Source: Bacteroidota bacterium (GTDB lineage: Bacteria > Bacteroidota > Ignavibacteria > Kapaibacteriales > UBA2268). Taken from it: a stretch of DNA of 21,999 nucleotides. Under the pieces are notes generated by a model that had not been told where the DNA came from, ran no database searches, and saw only the letters and a list, made by a program, of their open reading frames with translations. Below are positions 8,456 to 16,147 of the stretch, piece by piece. Where the stretch lies: contig JAJRPT010000153.1 of NCBI GenBank assembly GCA_024280675.1, positions 1-21,999 of the forward strand, written 5' to 3'. Position 1 is the first letter of the stretch; every line of letters begins with the position of its first letter. The position numbers were made by a program, and so were the translations under genes.

Positions 8456-8521
8456 TATCTCTTGGGCAGAACTAACTTTTGCAAAGAATATAAACGTTAT
8501 GAAAATGAGGAGAGAAGTGAT
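8456..8521 (-). other. In-frame signal-peptide segment without standard start codon
   Basis: Upstream of ATG 8455 the frame stays open for 23 codons back to the TAA of the previous gene (8525-8527). The translation includes ITSLLIFITFIFFAKVSSA followed by QEIMQEIM, a textbook hydrophobic core and cleavage site (SSA|QE). No ATG, GTG or TTG lies in this stretch. A plausible initiator is ATC at 8519-8521, six bases after AAAAGG; ATT and ATA codons are also present. The alternative is a mutation or sequencing error in the start codon. Confidence 0.6.
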
Positions 8522-8524
8522 AAC

Positions 8525-8962
8525 TTACCTTTTATATAATATTTTTCTGGAGAAAACTTCACTTCCAATTTCAATAATTAAAATATAGGTTCCCGAAGAC
8601 AAGCCAGATCCAAAAGTCATTTCGGCTTGGTAATGTCCTTTTGGCAAAATATTTTTGTCACTGGTGTATTCTTTTTCCTTGCCTACTATTTTTAAACTAA
8701 ACTCGCCATTGCAACTACTCGAAATTAATTTAGTTTTAATATTGTATAATCTCAAAGAGACTGTGGCTTCTTTATGCACTAAAATATCAATTTTTCCAAA
8801 TCGCTGCGATAAGGGATTTGGGTAGAAGTTTGACACAGAATTGTATTGTTTAATCTCTGGCGAATCGGGCAACTCCGAACTTAATTTTTCTTTAGCCGAA
8901 GAAAAATTTAAAGCCATCACCAGAGCGAGGCTTAGAATCAATATATTTTTTATAATTATCAT
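8525..8962 (-). CDS. Small secreted protein consisting mostly of a T9SS-type sorting domain
   Basis: A 145-residue protein with a Sec signal peptide (about 1-23, IIIKNILILSLALVMA core, SSA|KE cleavage). Nearly all of the mature part, from FYPNPLSQ (about residue 46) to the end, resembles a type A C-terminal sorting domain: a Y-P-N-P opening, beta strands with LRLYNIKTK, then LSSGTYILIIEIGSEVFSRKILYKR. No cargo domain is visible. In known T9SS proteins this domain directs outer-membrane export and is removed or anchored. Start ATG at 8960-8962. It is first in the run leading to purC, and its stop is in the same frame as the next gene. A similar beta-sandwich of other function cannot be excluded. 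Confidence 0.7.
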   Translation of the reverse strand: MIIIKNILILSLALVMALNFSSAKEKLSSELPDSPEIKQYNSVSNFYPNPLSQRFGKIDILVHKEATVSLRLYNIKTKLISSSCNGEFSLKIVGKEKEYTSDKNILPKGHYQAEMTFGSGLSSGTYILIIEIGSEVFSRKILYKR

Positions 8963-9018
8963 TTATTAAGCATTCAATTTAAAAATAGTTTTTCAAACAT
9001 TTTGGACTTATTAAGCAT
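8963..9018. repeat. 11-bp direct repeat TTATTAAGCAT in divergent promoter region
   Basis: TTATTAAGCAT occurs at 8963-8973 and at 9008-9018, 45 bases apart (start to start), in the 89-bp space between the sorting-domain gene and the divergent sugar dehydrogenase gene. The first copy abuts the ATG of the minus-strand gene. Paired sites here could be an operator, but in AT-rich DNA chance is possible. Confidence 0.4.
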
Positions 9019-9063
9019 AAAGGGAATAATTGATTAAATTGCAAAAAAATAATGAGAGAAAAT

Positions 9064-10335
9064 ATGAAAATATCCATACTAGGTCTTGGTTATGTGGGAT
9101 TCCCGCTTGCCTGTGCTGTTGCCATGGAAAGTTCCCATGAAATTGTTGGTTATGACCCAAACAAAGAAAAAATCAATACAATCCAAAGCGGACAATCTCC
9201 CATAGACGATGCCCGGGCAGAGCTTGACATACAAAAAATTAAATTTGAAGTCTCGGATAATCCCGATATAATAGATAATTCGGATATTTATATAGTTTGT
9301 GTACCAACCCCTGTTGGTGCCGATTATCTGCCCGACCTTAATCCAGTGAAATCGGCTGTGGAACTAATTTGCAAATATCTTCGGAAAGACCAAATTATAA
9401 TTATCGAATCGACAATCAACCCTGGCGTTTGCGACGAGCTAGTGATACCGCTAATCGAAGAGAAAAGCGGTCTAAAATGCAGAGAAGATTTTGATGTGGC
9501 ACATTGCCCTGAGCGAATTAATCCTGGTGATGAAGAATGGAATGTTTATAATATCCCACGCAACGTGGGTTCATCTAGTGCAAGAGCGACGAAAATCTGT
9601 GCAAATTTTTACAGAGAATTTATCAGTGGTGAAATCAATGAAATGCCAGATATAAAATCAACCGAAGCTACAAAAATTGTCGAAAATACTTTTCGTGACA
9701 TCAATATCGCATTTGTAAATGAGCTTGCTAAATCCTTCGATGTATTGGGCATTAACATAGATGTTGTTATTCGAGCAGCATCAAACAAGCCCTTTGCCTT
9801 TATGCCACATTTCCCAAGCTGTGGAGTGGGTGGCCATTGCATACCCGTCGATCCTTATTATCTCATCGAACGAGCAAAGATGAGCGGCTTTGATCATAAA
9901 TTCCTGAAACTTGCTCGTGAAATAAATAACTCAATGCCCGCCTATGCGGTCGATCTTCTTGCCGAAAAGCTCAACGAAGTAGCAAAGCCGATCAAAGGAA
10001 CTCAGATTGGACTTCTTGGACTCTCCTACAAAGCTGACATTGGAGATTTGCGTGAGAGCCCGGCACTAAAAGTTAAAAACCTCCTGCTTGAGCGTGGTGC
10101 AAAACTAAAATCTTACGATCCTTATTTTCCAGATTTCTCAGATGTAAGCAACTTAGAAGAACTACTCACCAGATGTGAAGCTATTTTTATTGCCACCAAT
10201 CACAAAATATTCACAGAAATAACAGAAGAGCAACTTATAAAAAATAATGTCAAAGTAGTTGTCGATGGTAAAAATTGCCTGTCCGAAGAAATTCGCAATT
10301 CTAAAAAAATAATCTACAAAGGCATCGGCATCTAA
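9064..10335 (+). CDS. Nucleotide-sugar dehydrogenase (UDP-HexNAc 6-dehydrogenase, WecC/WbpA-like)
   Basis: NAD-dependent four-electron oxidation of a UDP-sugar to a uronic acid, for cell-surface glycans. From ATG 9064 it starts MKISILGLGYVG, the Rossmann loop; an ATG four codons earlier (9052) is possible but adds only MREN. Further motifs, numbered from 9052: ESTINPGV (119-126), HCPERINPGD (151-160), STEATKIVENTFRD (203-216), the catalytic cysteine in GVGGHCIPVDPYYL (Cys263), and the C-terminal domain opening LGLSYKADIGDLRESPA. HCPERxxPG and GGHCIPVDP fit the UDP-GlcNAc/UDP-ManNAc branch better than UDP-glucose dehydrogenase; the exact sugar is not decidable here. Stop is directly followed by a hairpin. 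No glycosyltransferases are adjacent. Confidence 0.9.
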   Translation: MKISILGLGYVGFPLACAVAMESSHEIVGYDPNKEKINTIQSGQSPIDDARAELDIQKIKFEVSDNPDIIDNSDIYIVCVPTPVGADYLPDLNPVKSAVELICKYLRKDQIIIIESTINPGVCDELVIPLIEEKSGLKCREDFDVAHCPERINPGDEEWNVYNIPRNVGSSSARATKICANFYREFISGEINEMPDIKSTEATKIVENTFRDINIAFVNELAKSFDVLGINIDVVIRAASNKPFAFMPHFPSCGVGGHCIPVDPYYLIERAKMSGFDHKFLKLAREINNSMPAYAVDLLAEKLNEVAKPIKGTQIGLLGLSYKADIGDLRESPALKVKNLLLERGAKLKSYDPYFPDFSDVSNLEELLTRCEAIFIATNHKIFTEITEEQLIKNNVKVVVDGKNCLSEEIRNSKKIIYKGIGI

Positions 10336-10352
10336 CCCACTTCGTGGGCTTT
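10336..10352 (+). terminator. Hairpin CCCAC-TTC-GTGGG right after the dehydrogenase stop
   Basis: A perfect 5-bp stem with a 3-base loop begins one base after the TAA and is followed by CTTTAAA rather than a long T run. It could be a weak terminator or mRNA 3' stabiliser. Related hairpins occur elsewhere in the window. Confidence 0.4.
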
Positions 10353-10380
10353 AAACTCTGCAAAGCACCACTCTCTTTTT

Positions 10381-11066
10381 ATCGCTCCATACCTCGCTTT
10401 GCCCCGTGATTGGCTTCCATACACACTTCGTGGGTTTTAATTTTGTTCTCATCCAAGAGGGTTCCTTTTAGGTGAGATGTCTCTTAAATATTCCCTCTAA
10501 TTTAAAATCCAAGTCGTGGGTTTATCCAAAAGGATTTGATAGCATCTCAGAATATCGATGGACAAATGATGAATTTGCAGTAAAACATCTAGTTCTGTGT
10601 CAATATTTTGCTCAACATTATCCTCGTCAATATCCAAATAGACTTTGTAAATCGGGTAAATTCCACGCAGGTGATCGAAAATCTTCATCTTGAATTTGTC
10701 GCTCTCATCGAGTGATTTGAGAAGCTCATCGAGGTCGAGAAGCTGGTGCTTGCACATTTTTTTACTCCCAGTGAAGCTGGGCAAAATTAAAAGGGATGCC
10801 CGCTGATTTGTTATCCAGAAGGTCGACGAAAACCCAGTAAGCCCAAACCAGAAACACCCCTAAATAGGAGATGTCTCTAATTTCATGCGTACTTAAAAAT
10901 TCGTCGTTTTCTGAATAATGAAATTAGTTAATTATTATTTTCTACTTCTTTCTGTATTTTTTCCTTTATTATTGTTCCGAATATACGAAATTTAGAATGG
11001 GAAATAAAGAAAAGCATTTTAAAATCTTTCATCGCTCCATTTGTGTCGCTTTGAATCGTGATTGGC
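10381..11066. repeat. Imperfect direct repeats flanking a spacer with a small ORF
   Basis: Block A (10381-10414) and block B (11031-11066) share ATCGCTCCAT, then TCGCTTTG-4 bases-GTGATTGGC. Inside the bracket GAGATGTCTC occurs twice (10474-10483, 10868-10877). CACTTCGTGGG with a following TTTAA occurs at 10338 and 10424. These point to an old intergenic repeat family or remnants of a small mobile unit. No transposase or terminal inverted repeats were found. Confidence 0.5.
10497..10757 (-). CDS. Hypothetical small protein (86 aa)
   Basis: From ATG 10755-10757 it reads MCKHQLLDLDELLKSLDESD and ends DKPTTWILN. It has an acidic, leucine-rich helical composition, no signal peptide and no membrane segment. 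A TTG nine codons upstream (10784) would extend it, but the added codons run through a hairpin (CCCAG/CTGGG, 10767-10781), so the ATG is preferred. Codon choice is mixed and resembles other genes here, and the sequence looks protein-like rather than random. I recognise no family. It lies alone between the flanking repeats in a spacer otherwise without genes. Confidence 0.5.
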   Translation of the reverse strand: MCKHQLLDLDELLKSLDESDKFKMKIFDHLRGIYPIYKVYLDIDEDNVEQNIDTELDVLLQIHHLSIDILRCYQILLDKPTTWILN

Positions 11067-11101
11067 ATCTTAATTTTCCATCACCCAAAGGGAATACTTT
11101 T
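10785..11101. other. Non-coding spacer
   Basis: About 317 bases between the small hypothetical gene and the stop of the OmpA-like gene. It holds the second GAGATGTCTC (10868-10877), an AT-rich stretch around 10910-11000 and repeat block B. I see no gene and no convincing terminator for the minus-strand operon ending at 11102; CCCAAAGGG at 11084-11092 is only a 3-bp stem. Confidence 0.5.
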
Positions 11102-13360
11102 CTACTCAGAACGAACAGAACGAATTTCAATCTCTACCGTGCGTGAGATAAATCTTTCCTCAGGAGTAAGGTAAGATTCCACGCCTGGTGGAAAACGTGA
11201 GGAGCCAGCCCCTGTGACAGTTCCAAATTTTATATTGCTATTAATCGAACGAATATATTTGTACACTTCTTCGGCGCGAACGGCTGATAGGGCTTTGTTT
11301 TGCGACTCATCACCGAGGTCATCGCTGAACCCAGTGATATTAATTTTGGCCATTGCTGATTTGTCCATCGATGAAATAAATTTCTTGATCTCTTTTTTAA
11401 TTCGGGAATCTAGTGTGGCTTGGGAGACACGAAATACAGTGAGTGTCAGCTTCTCCACTTCATATTCTGCTGTATCTTTTCTCACATGGATTAATTTTGA
11501 TTTAGTGATGCTAGAATTATCATCGCCATAAGAGGTGAAACTGATTTCAATATTTTTTCCAGATTCGAGTAGCCGAGCGTTGTTTCTGGTGATCTTAATT
11601 TGACTTTGAAAACTGCTTTCACTGCCACTTTTATCAATAAAAGCTAGTCCAGACTGCTTTGCACTCAAGTCCCAGGCAGATGGAGGAAAATATTCAGCTT
11701 TGTTTTCATTTCGGGGATATGCTCGAAAATTATCACTGAACTCTTTATCCATTTGCAACATATTTGCATTTGCAATAATCTCAATTTTTGATGGGCGAAT
11801 TTGTGATGGCTGCTGAATCATTGTTCTGGTGATGGCAAAAAGAAGCTCTGGACGGTCGGACGAGATTTCAACTCGTCTGTTTTCTTGATAGGCAATGGGT
11901 GATTTTGTTCTGGTGAGATCTTTTGGATAACAATTTTTATTATTCTCTGAAACTACAACTTGAGAGCTTCCAATACTAAAATTGTTTATCAAATAAACCC
12001 TTACGGCTTGAGCACGGCTCAATGCAAGATCGCACCTATCTGCTTCAGTTTCTGGGTCTGAGTATCCACGGAGCGTGATTTTTGCATCGCTATTTTCTTC
12101 TAATCTTGTGCCAATGATATTTAGATTATTCCTGTGATAGGTAATCGGACTAGGCAAAAGTTGAGATTCATCAAATCCGCCCTCAGCAGAAATCCGTTCA
12201 TAGCGATCGGGAATGATGGCCGAGTTTTCCCAGAAGAAAATGTATGGCAATAGCGGATAAATTTCACGAGTGAGTTCTACTTTTACACTAATTTCATTAA
12301 AGTTGATTTCATTGCCTAGGCTGTCAAATCCTTTTACATCCAGAGATGAGAATAATTTCCTGTGAATTTCGGGAGCTTTTGGAGGGATGGGCTTTTGTCT
12401 CCCAACTAGCCAAAGAGTGTCAGTTCTGGCTAGGGTTTTTGTATGAAAATTTGTGTCACCTGAGCTGAAATTATCATAAACCATTTCAGGCTTGCCCAGC
12501 GTTACAAACTCACTTTCGAGAAAGTCTTTTTTGATTTTAATTGTGTCAATTTTGCTAAATTCTTGATAAATCTCGAATGGTAGAAGAGGAGAGTAATTGA
12601 CCGAAATGCCAAAAGAAATCTGCGACACCTTCCATTCAAGCGAAGGCTCAATGTTTGAAAGTCCATGGGAATATTTTATTTCGGGGGCGACAAAGATAGT
12701 TTTTTCTTTGTTTAGTGGAAAGATGTATGAAAGTCCAAATGAGAAATTCAAATCGGTTGAAGTTTGGGCAAGTTCACCATTTTTTTCATTTCTTCTCCTG
12801 CCCAATTTTTCGCCACCCTCAGAGATGAATTGCCCGTGATCCTCTGGTTTAATTATTTCTTCTTTTGTTTTTACCTCAGCAGTTAAAAATTGCCCCAAGT
12901 CCAGTGACGAAAACACAGAAAGCTCATTCCAAATTGGATAAGATACTCCAATCCCCACAAATCCACTCATAAGACTGGCATCAATTTCGTGTTCGATTGT
13001 CATAGTTTGAGTTCCAGAGGGGAGGGAAATTGTCTCAAAAGTATTTTTTGTAAGGATGCCAGATTTGTCTGATATTCCAGCCCTTAGGTCAATAAATAAT
13101 TTATTGAACACTGGGTATTGAAATAAGAATCCAGCATAAAGCCCTGCTCCTGAGCCAGTTTTGAATTCATCGCAGCAGTTCTCAAAGTTTGGTAATTCTT
13201 TAAAAGCTGGTGTGTGAGAATTTATATTATACCCAAGAAATAGTCCATAGTTGAAGTTTCTTGGACGTTCATTGCCAAGCGAATCACTTGCATTTAGGAG
13301 CAAGAATACTGAGATGCTTATAAAAAAAGTTAAAGACATGTAGTGGAATTTTGGTTTCAT
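11102..13360 (-). CDS. Outer-membrane beta-barrel protein with two OmpA-like peptidoglycan-binding domains
   Basis: A 752-residue envelope protein. Signal peptide about 1-29. Residues about 35-265 look like a barrel: alternating strands such as GLFLGYNINSH, GAGLYAGFLFQYPV, SGFVGIGVSYPI, LNFSFGLSYIF. A linker with TKTLARTDTLWL follows. OmpA-like domain 1 spans about 370-500: ITLRGYSDPETEADRCDLAL then SRAQAVRVYL and NRRVEI. A beta-rich stretch (525-630) precedes OmpA-like domain 2 (about 638-748): INITGFSDDLGDESQNKALS, VRAEEVYKYI and SRTVEIEI. Both contain the GxSD and L-S-x-x-RA elements that hold meso-DAP in the family. It likely ties the outer membrane to the wall. ATG start; 22 bases after the LamG/T9SS gene, so cotranscribed. 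Tandem OmpA domains are less usual than one. Confidence 0.88.
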   Translation of the reverse strand: MKPKFHYMSLTFFISISVFLLLNASDSLGNERPRNFNYGLFLGYNINSHTPAFKELPNFENCCDEFKTGSGAGLYAGFLFQYPVFNKLFIDLRAGISDKSGILTKNTFETISLPSGTQTMTIEHEIDASLMSGFVGIGVSYPIWNELSVFSSLDLGQFLTAEVKTKEEIIKPEDHGQFISEGGEKLGRRRNEKNGELAQTSTDLNFSFGLSYIFPLNKEKTIFVAPEIKYSHGLSNIEPSLEWKVSQISFGISVNYSPLLPFEIYQEFSKIDTIKIKKDFLESEFVTLGKPEMVYDNFSSGDTNFHTKTLARTDTLWLVGRQKPIPPKAPEIHRKLFSSLDVKGFDSLGNEINFNEISVKVELTREIYPLLPYIFFWENSAIIPDRYERISAEGGFDESQLLPSPITYHRNNLNIIGTRLEENSDAKITLRGYSDPETEADRCDLALSRAQAVRVYLINNFSIGSSQVVVSENNKNCYPKDLTRTKSPIAYQENRRVEISSDRPELLFAITRTMIQQPSQIRPSKIEIIANANMLQMDKEFSDNFRAYPRNENKAEYFPPSAWDLSAKQSGLAFIDKSGSESSFQSQIKITRNNARLLESGKNIEISFTSYGDDNSSITKSKLIHVRKDTAEYEVEKLTLTVFRVSQATLDSRIKKEIKKFISSMDKSAMAKINITGFSDDLGDESQNKALSAVRAEEVYKYIRSINSNIKFGTVTGAGSSRFPPGVESYLTPEERFISRTVEIEIRSVRSE

Positions 13361-13382
13361 TGTTTAGTGTTCGTCTTTTTTT

Positions 13383-15740
13383 CTATTGTTTAATTAATTT
13401 CCCAATTCGTCTTTGGCTTGGTGTTTCCAACACAAAATAGTAAACTCCTGGGCTCAGTCCTTGTAGTGAAAATTCCTTGTGATAAGCCCCTTCGCCCATA
13501 TTTTCATCTAGCAGTACCCTAGAAACATTGCCAAAAGAATTAATCAAATACAATTTCGTAGGACCTTCTTCCAGAAGTGAAAAGGAAATCCGAGTTTTCT
13601 CTATTGCTGGGTTTGGGGCTGAGGGTTCTAAGCCCAACCACTCGCTTGAATAAAACAAGCGTTTCCCGTCCTCTGTTTGGCAAATATTTGTGATGAATAT
13701 TTCGCCATCAGAAACCACAGGACTGGCTAGTCGGTCAAAAGTTTTAAATGTAGTGATAACAATCTTATCTCGCTCTTTTGTCCCGAGGGCAAGCGTTGCC
13801 TCACCCAGCAGAAAAGTTTGATTATCATCACTCATTTCAGGTTTAATTACTTTAGAAAATGTCGCACTTGAGTTTTGTTCGTTCACTGGCTCTAGCTTAA
13901 TTGGAGCAAGTATATCTCTTGCAAAAGCGAAATCAATCTTGAATGAATCCAGTTCTGATAAGACGAGGTTTTGTGAATTAGAAAGCTCAAGGAGGAGATT
14001 GACCCTTTCTCCAGTTTCGCCAGAAACATCTTCAATCTTCAAATCAAAAATAGCTCTATACCGCCCAACACCACTCAATATTATTTCATCTTGGGTGGCC
14101 CCACAAAGACTTTCTGATGTGATAAATAATGTATCAATATGCTCCCCACCACTTGGTCTAAAATCAATTTCATACGCGAAATACTCTTTGGGCAAAAGAA
14201 TATTCCCAAGAGTAAATGTGGTTGAGAAAATATATTCTGGGCTATTGTTTGAAAAAGAATTAATAGTAATGTCGGCCGATCCGCTGTTTAAAAAAGTATG
14301 CGAAGAGCTTACACTAGTCTGATTTTCCACACCAGCAAAATCAACCCTCTCATCAAACTCTTTTATCAATTCTGTAAATTTTCCGCTAAGTTCTACTTCT
14401 TTTGAAATATCACAATTCTCAAAATGAATTGTCAAAGCCTCGGAGAAATCACCCAGTTCGACAGGAGAAAATAATATTTCATAATTATTGATTTCGCCAA
14501 ATGATATTGAATTGCTACCACTTTGCAAAGAAAAATATGTGGAAGAAAACTCAAATTCTTGGATAATCAGATTCTCGTCAATATTAATATTTTCAATGGA
14601 AAAAGTCCTGCTATTATTCCTGTTTTCAAAACAAGTTACAATTTCGCCAAAATCAATTTCACCGCCCACATTAATTTGTACATCTTTTTCGCCAAAAAGA
14701 TAAACAACCAGCGGTTGAACCGCTAAATTATTCCGAATATAAAGTGTATCGGAGAAAGTCCCGCTCCGGGCCTTTGGGTCGAATAAAATATCAAGGCTAA
14801 TCTCTTCTTGGTCAGCAAGGCTAATCGATTCACTATTTTGCACAAAAAACACATCCTCATTTACCAGTTCAGAATTTGAAATAACAAACTGAGAAGGGCC
14901 TTCATTTTTGATACTTATTGAAAAAAGTGAATCGCTTTTGCATTTAATATTTCCAATGTGAATCTCGCTTGCTTCGGTCGAGAGTTGCTCATCCCTTGCC
15001 GTTGCAATGATTAAGACTTCATCCTTGGTGAGTACCCGTTCGTAGATTTTGACTTCATCAACTGCTCCCCCAAAATAATTTGCTAGCTCGTCGCTGTCCC
15101 GAAAAACGCCAATATTCATTTCGTAACTTTGGTCAAAGGGACTAAACCTGCACACGGTTTCACCAACCAAAATTCCGTCGATATAAAGTTGAAGATTATC
15201 GTTTTCATAATCACGTATGGCGGCTGCGTGATACCATTGCCCAGCTTGGAAACCTTCTTCTGGTTTCCAAGAGAGAATTATCCCAGACTCAGCAATTCCA
15301 TCGTTGCCATCAGCAAAAAACGTTATCTCATCGCCCCATCTTTCAATCGCTCCAAATCCAAGAAAAATATCACCAACAGGGTCAGGATCATTGAATGTCA
15401 GAAGACTTTGGGATATTCCTTTTTTCCTCTCTGGAATCTCAGACAGGTTAAACCACAAAGTCCAAGAAAATGCCTTTGGGTTCACATAGGAAAGCCGTCG
15501 CTCTTGTGGCAATTCAATAAAATCGCCATCTCCATCAAAAGTCATTGCTTGATTTCTTTTGCCAAAAGTTGTGCTAGTCACATCGCCGAAAATAATTCCA
15601 TCACCACCAGAAGCGGTTGAGTCAAGTGTATTGCCGTCCATTGGCCAATATCCTACAAGTCCTTTGTGGATATTCTGAGAAAGCGAACTATAAGAAGTGA
15701 ATAAAAATAAAAGGTATATTAGAAAAAGATTAGTTTTCAC
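13383..15740 (-). CDS. Secreted LamG-domain surface protein with C-terminal T9SS sorting domain
   Basis: A 785-residue secreted protein. Signal peptide about 1-21 (hydrophobic core LFLIYLLFLFTSYSSLSQ). Residues about 26-250 are a LamG/concanavalin-like fold: GLVGYWPMDGNTLDSTASGG, TFDGDGDFIELP, WYHAAAIRDYENDNLQLYIDG and GAVDEVKIYERVLTKDEV. About 258-570 hold three HYDIN/choice-of-anchor-D-like beta domains with repeated FSISIKNEG / FSIENINID / HTFLNSGSADITI patterns. A further beta region follows, and residues 702-785 are a type A sorting domain: APNPAIEKTRISFSL, TKLYLINSFGNVSR, LSPGVYYFVLETPSQRRIGK. Start is GTG (15738-15740), chosen because it directly precedes the signal peptide. First gene of a two-gene unit with the OmpA-like protein. 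Ligand unknown; an adhesin or carbohydrate-binding role is inference. Confidence 0.88.
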   Translation of the reverse strand: MKTNLFLIYLLFLFTSYSSLSQNIHKGLVGYWPMDGNTLDSTASGGDGIIFGDVTSTTFGKRNQAMTFDGDGDFIELPQERRLSYVNPKAFSWTLWFNLSEIPERKKGISQSLLTFNDPDPVGDIFLGFGAIERWGDEITFFADGNDGIAESGIILSWKPEEGFQAGQWYHAAAIRDYENDNLQLYIDGILVGETVCRFSPFDQSYEMNIGVFRDSDELANYFGGAVDEVKIYERVLTKDEVLIIATARDEQLSTEASEIHIGNIKCKSDSLFSISIKNEGPSQFVISNSELVNEDVFFVQNSESISLADQEEISLDILFDPKARSGTFSDTLYIRNNLAVQPLVVYLFGEKDVQINVGGEIDFGEIVTCFENRNNSRTFSIENINIDENLIIQEFEFSSTYFSLQSGSNSISFGEINNYEILFSPVELGDFSEALTIHFENCDISKEVELSGKFTELIKEFDERVDFAGVENQTSVSSSHTFLNSGSADITINSFSNNSPEYIFSTTFTLGNILLPKEYFAYEIDFRPSGGEHIDTLFITSESLCGATQDEIILSGVGRYRAIFDLKIEDVSGETGERVNLLLELSNSQNLVLSELDSFKIDFAFARDILAPIKLEPVNEQNSSATFSKVIKPEMSDDNQTFLLGEATLALGTKERDKIVITTFKTFDRLASPVVSDGEIFITNICQTEDGKRLFYSSEWLGLEPSAPNPAIEKTRISFSLLEEGPTKLYLINSFGNVSRVLLDENMGEGAYHKEFSLQGLSPGVYYFVLETPSQRRIGKLIKQ

Positions 15741-15994
15741 TGAATTTTATTATATTTTATTGCAAAAATTATGTTAGAACTTAACCTAAACCGTAGTTTA
15801 TTAGATTAAGCTAAATTCTCAGCAATAATCATGCCTTGCTTGACGTATTTTGAGCTGGGTGACTGACGTTTTTAAATCTTAAAATCAATTCAATTGCCCA
15901 CATTGTGGGTTTGTAAAATCAGCCCAGACAGAGTTAAGAAAACACTCCCATCAATCTCAATTAGTATCAATACATTATCCCTTATCAAAGTTGG
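15741..15994. other. Spacer with CCCAC-ATT-GTGGG hairpin
   Basis: No gene is seen. It must hold the promoter of the LamG/OmpA unit (minus strand). A near-match to the -7 box, TAATTTTTG, lies at about 15760-15770 with one extra base. The hairpin CCCAC/GTGGG with loop ATT is at 15897-15909, the same design as that at 10336. Confidence 0.45.
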
Positions 15995-16077
15995 TTTATA
16001 TCTTGGGGAAATCATCAGTTGGTGAAATCTCATAAGGTTTTTTGTTGCACTCGAAAATTCGGGCAGAAAGCCCTCCG
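15995..16077 (-). pseudogene. Detached second copy of the pepE 3' end (83 bp)
   Basis: Aligns without gaps to 16760-16842, the last 26 codons and stop of pepE, with 77 of 83 bases identical at an offset of 765. On the minus strand it still reads GGLSARIFECNKKPYEISPT and ends DDFPKI plus TAA. Of the six changes two are synonymous and four fall in two adjacent codons (PS in pepE, CN here). No start or upstream part of pepE is present. Together with the intact gene it brackets the toxin-antitoxin pair. Confidence 0.9.
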
Positions 16078-16079
16078 TC

Positions 16080-16147
16080 TCAAACAGTTAGCAACTGATC
16101 ACTGGTAATAAACCTATTCCATCCTTTTTTCAAAAGTCCATCTTTTA
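16080..16147 (-). pseudogene. Out-of-frame C-terminal tail of the PIN toxin
   Basis: Minus-strand reading from the A-run gives KLKDGLLKKGWNRFITSDQL then LTV and TGA (16080-16082). It completes the usual PIN_2 ending (GDKK-hydrophobic-GL-KKGW-R-ITSDQLL). Restoring frame needs removal of two bases or addition of one at 16149-16153. The TGA lies two bases from the edge of the pepE repeat copy (16077). Confidence 0.8.

Noticed and set aside
6197..8962. The sorting-domain gene and the IgGFc/barrel gene as one long gene with an internal stop
   Set aside because: They share a frame, but the upstream product ends like a normal sorting domain and a new signal peptide follows the TAA, so two genes are more likely.
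10472..10693. Plus-strand reading frame of 73 codons
   Set aside because: Antisense to the more protein-like minus-strand 86-aa frame; basic, irregular composition and no family resemblance.
11214..15620. Several plus-strand frames of 60-163 codons opposite the OmpA-like and LamG genes
   Set aside because: Shadows of long, well-supported minus-strand genes.
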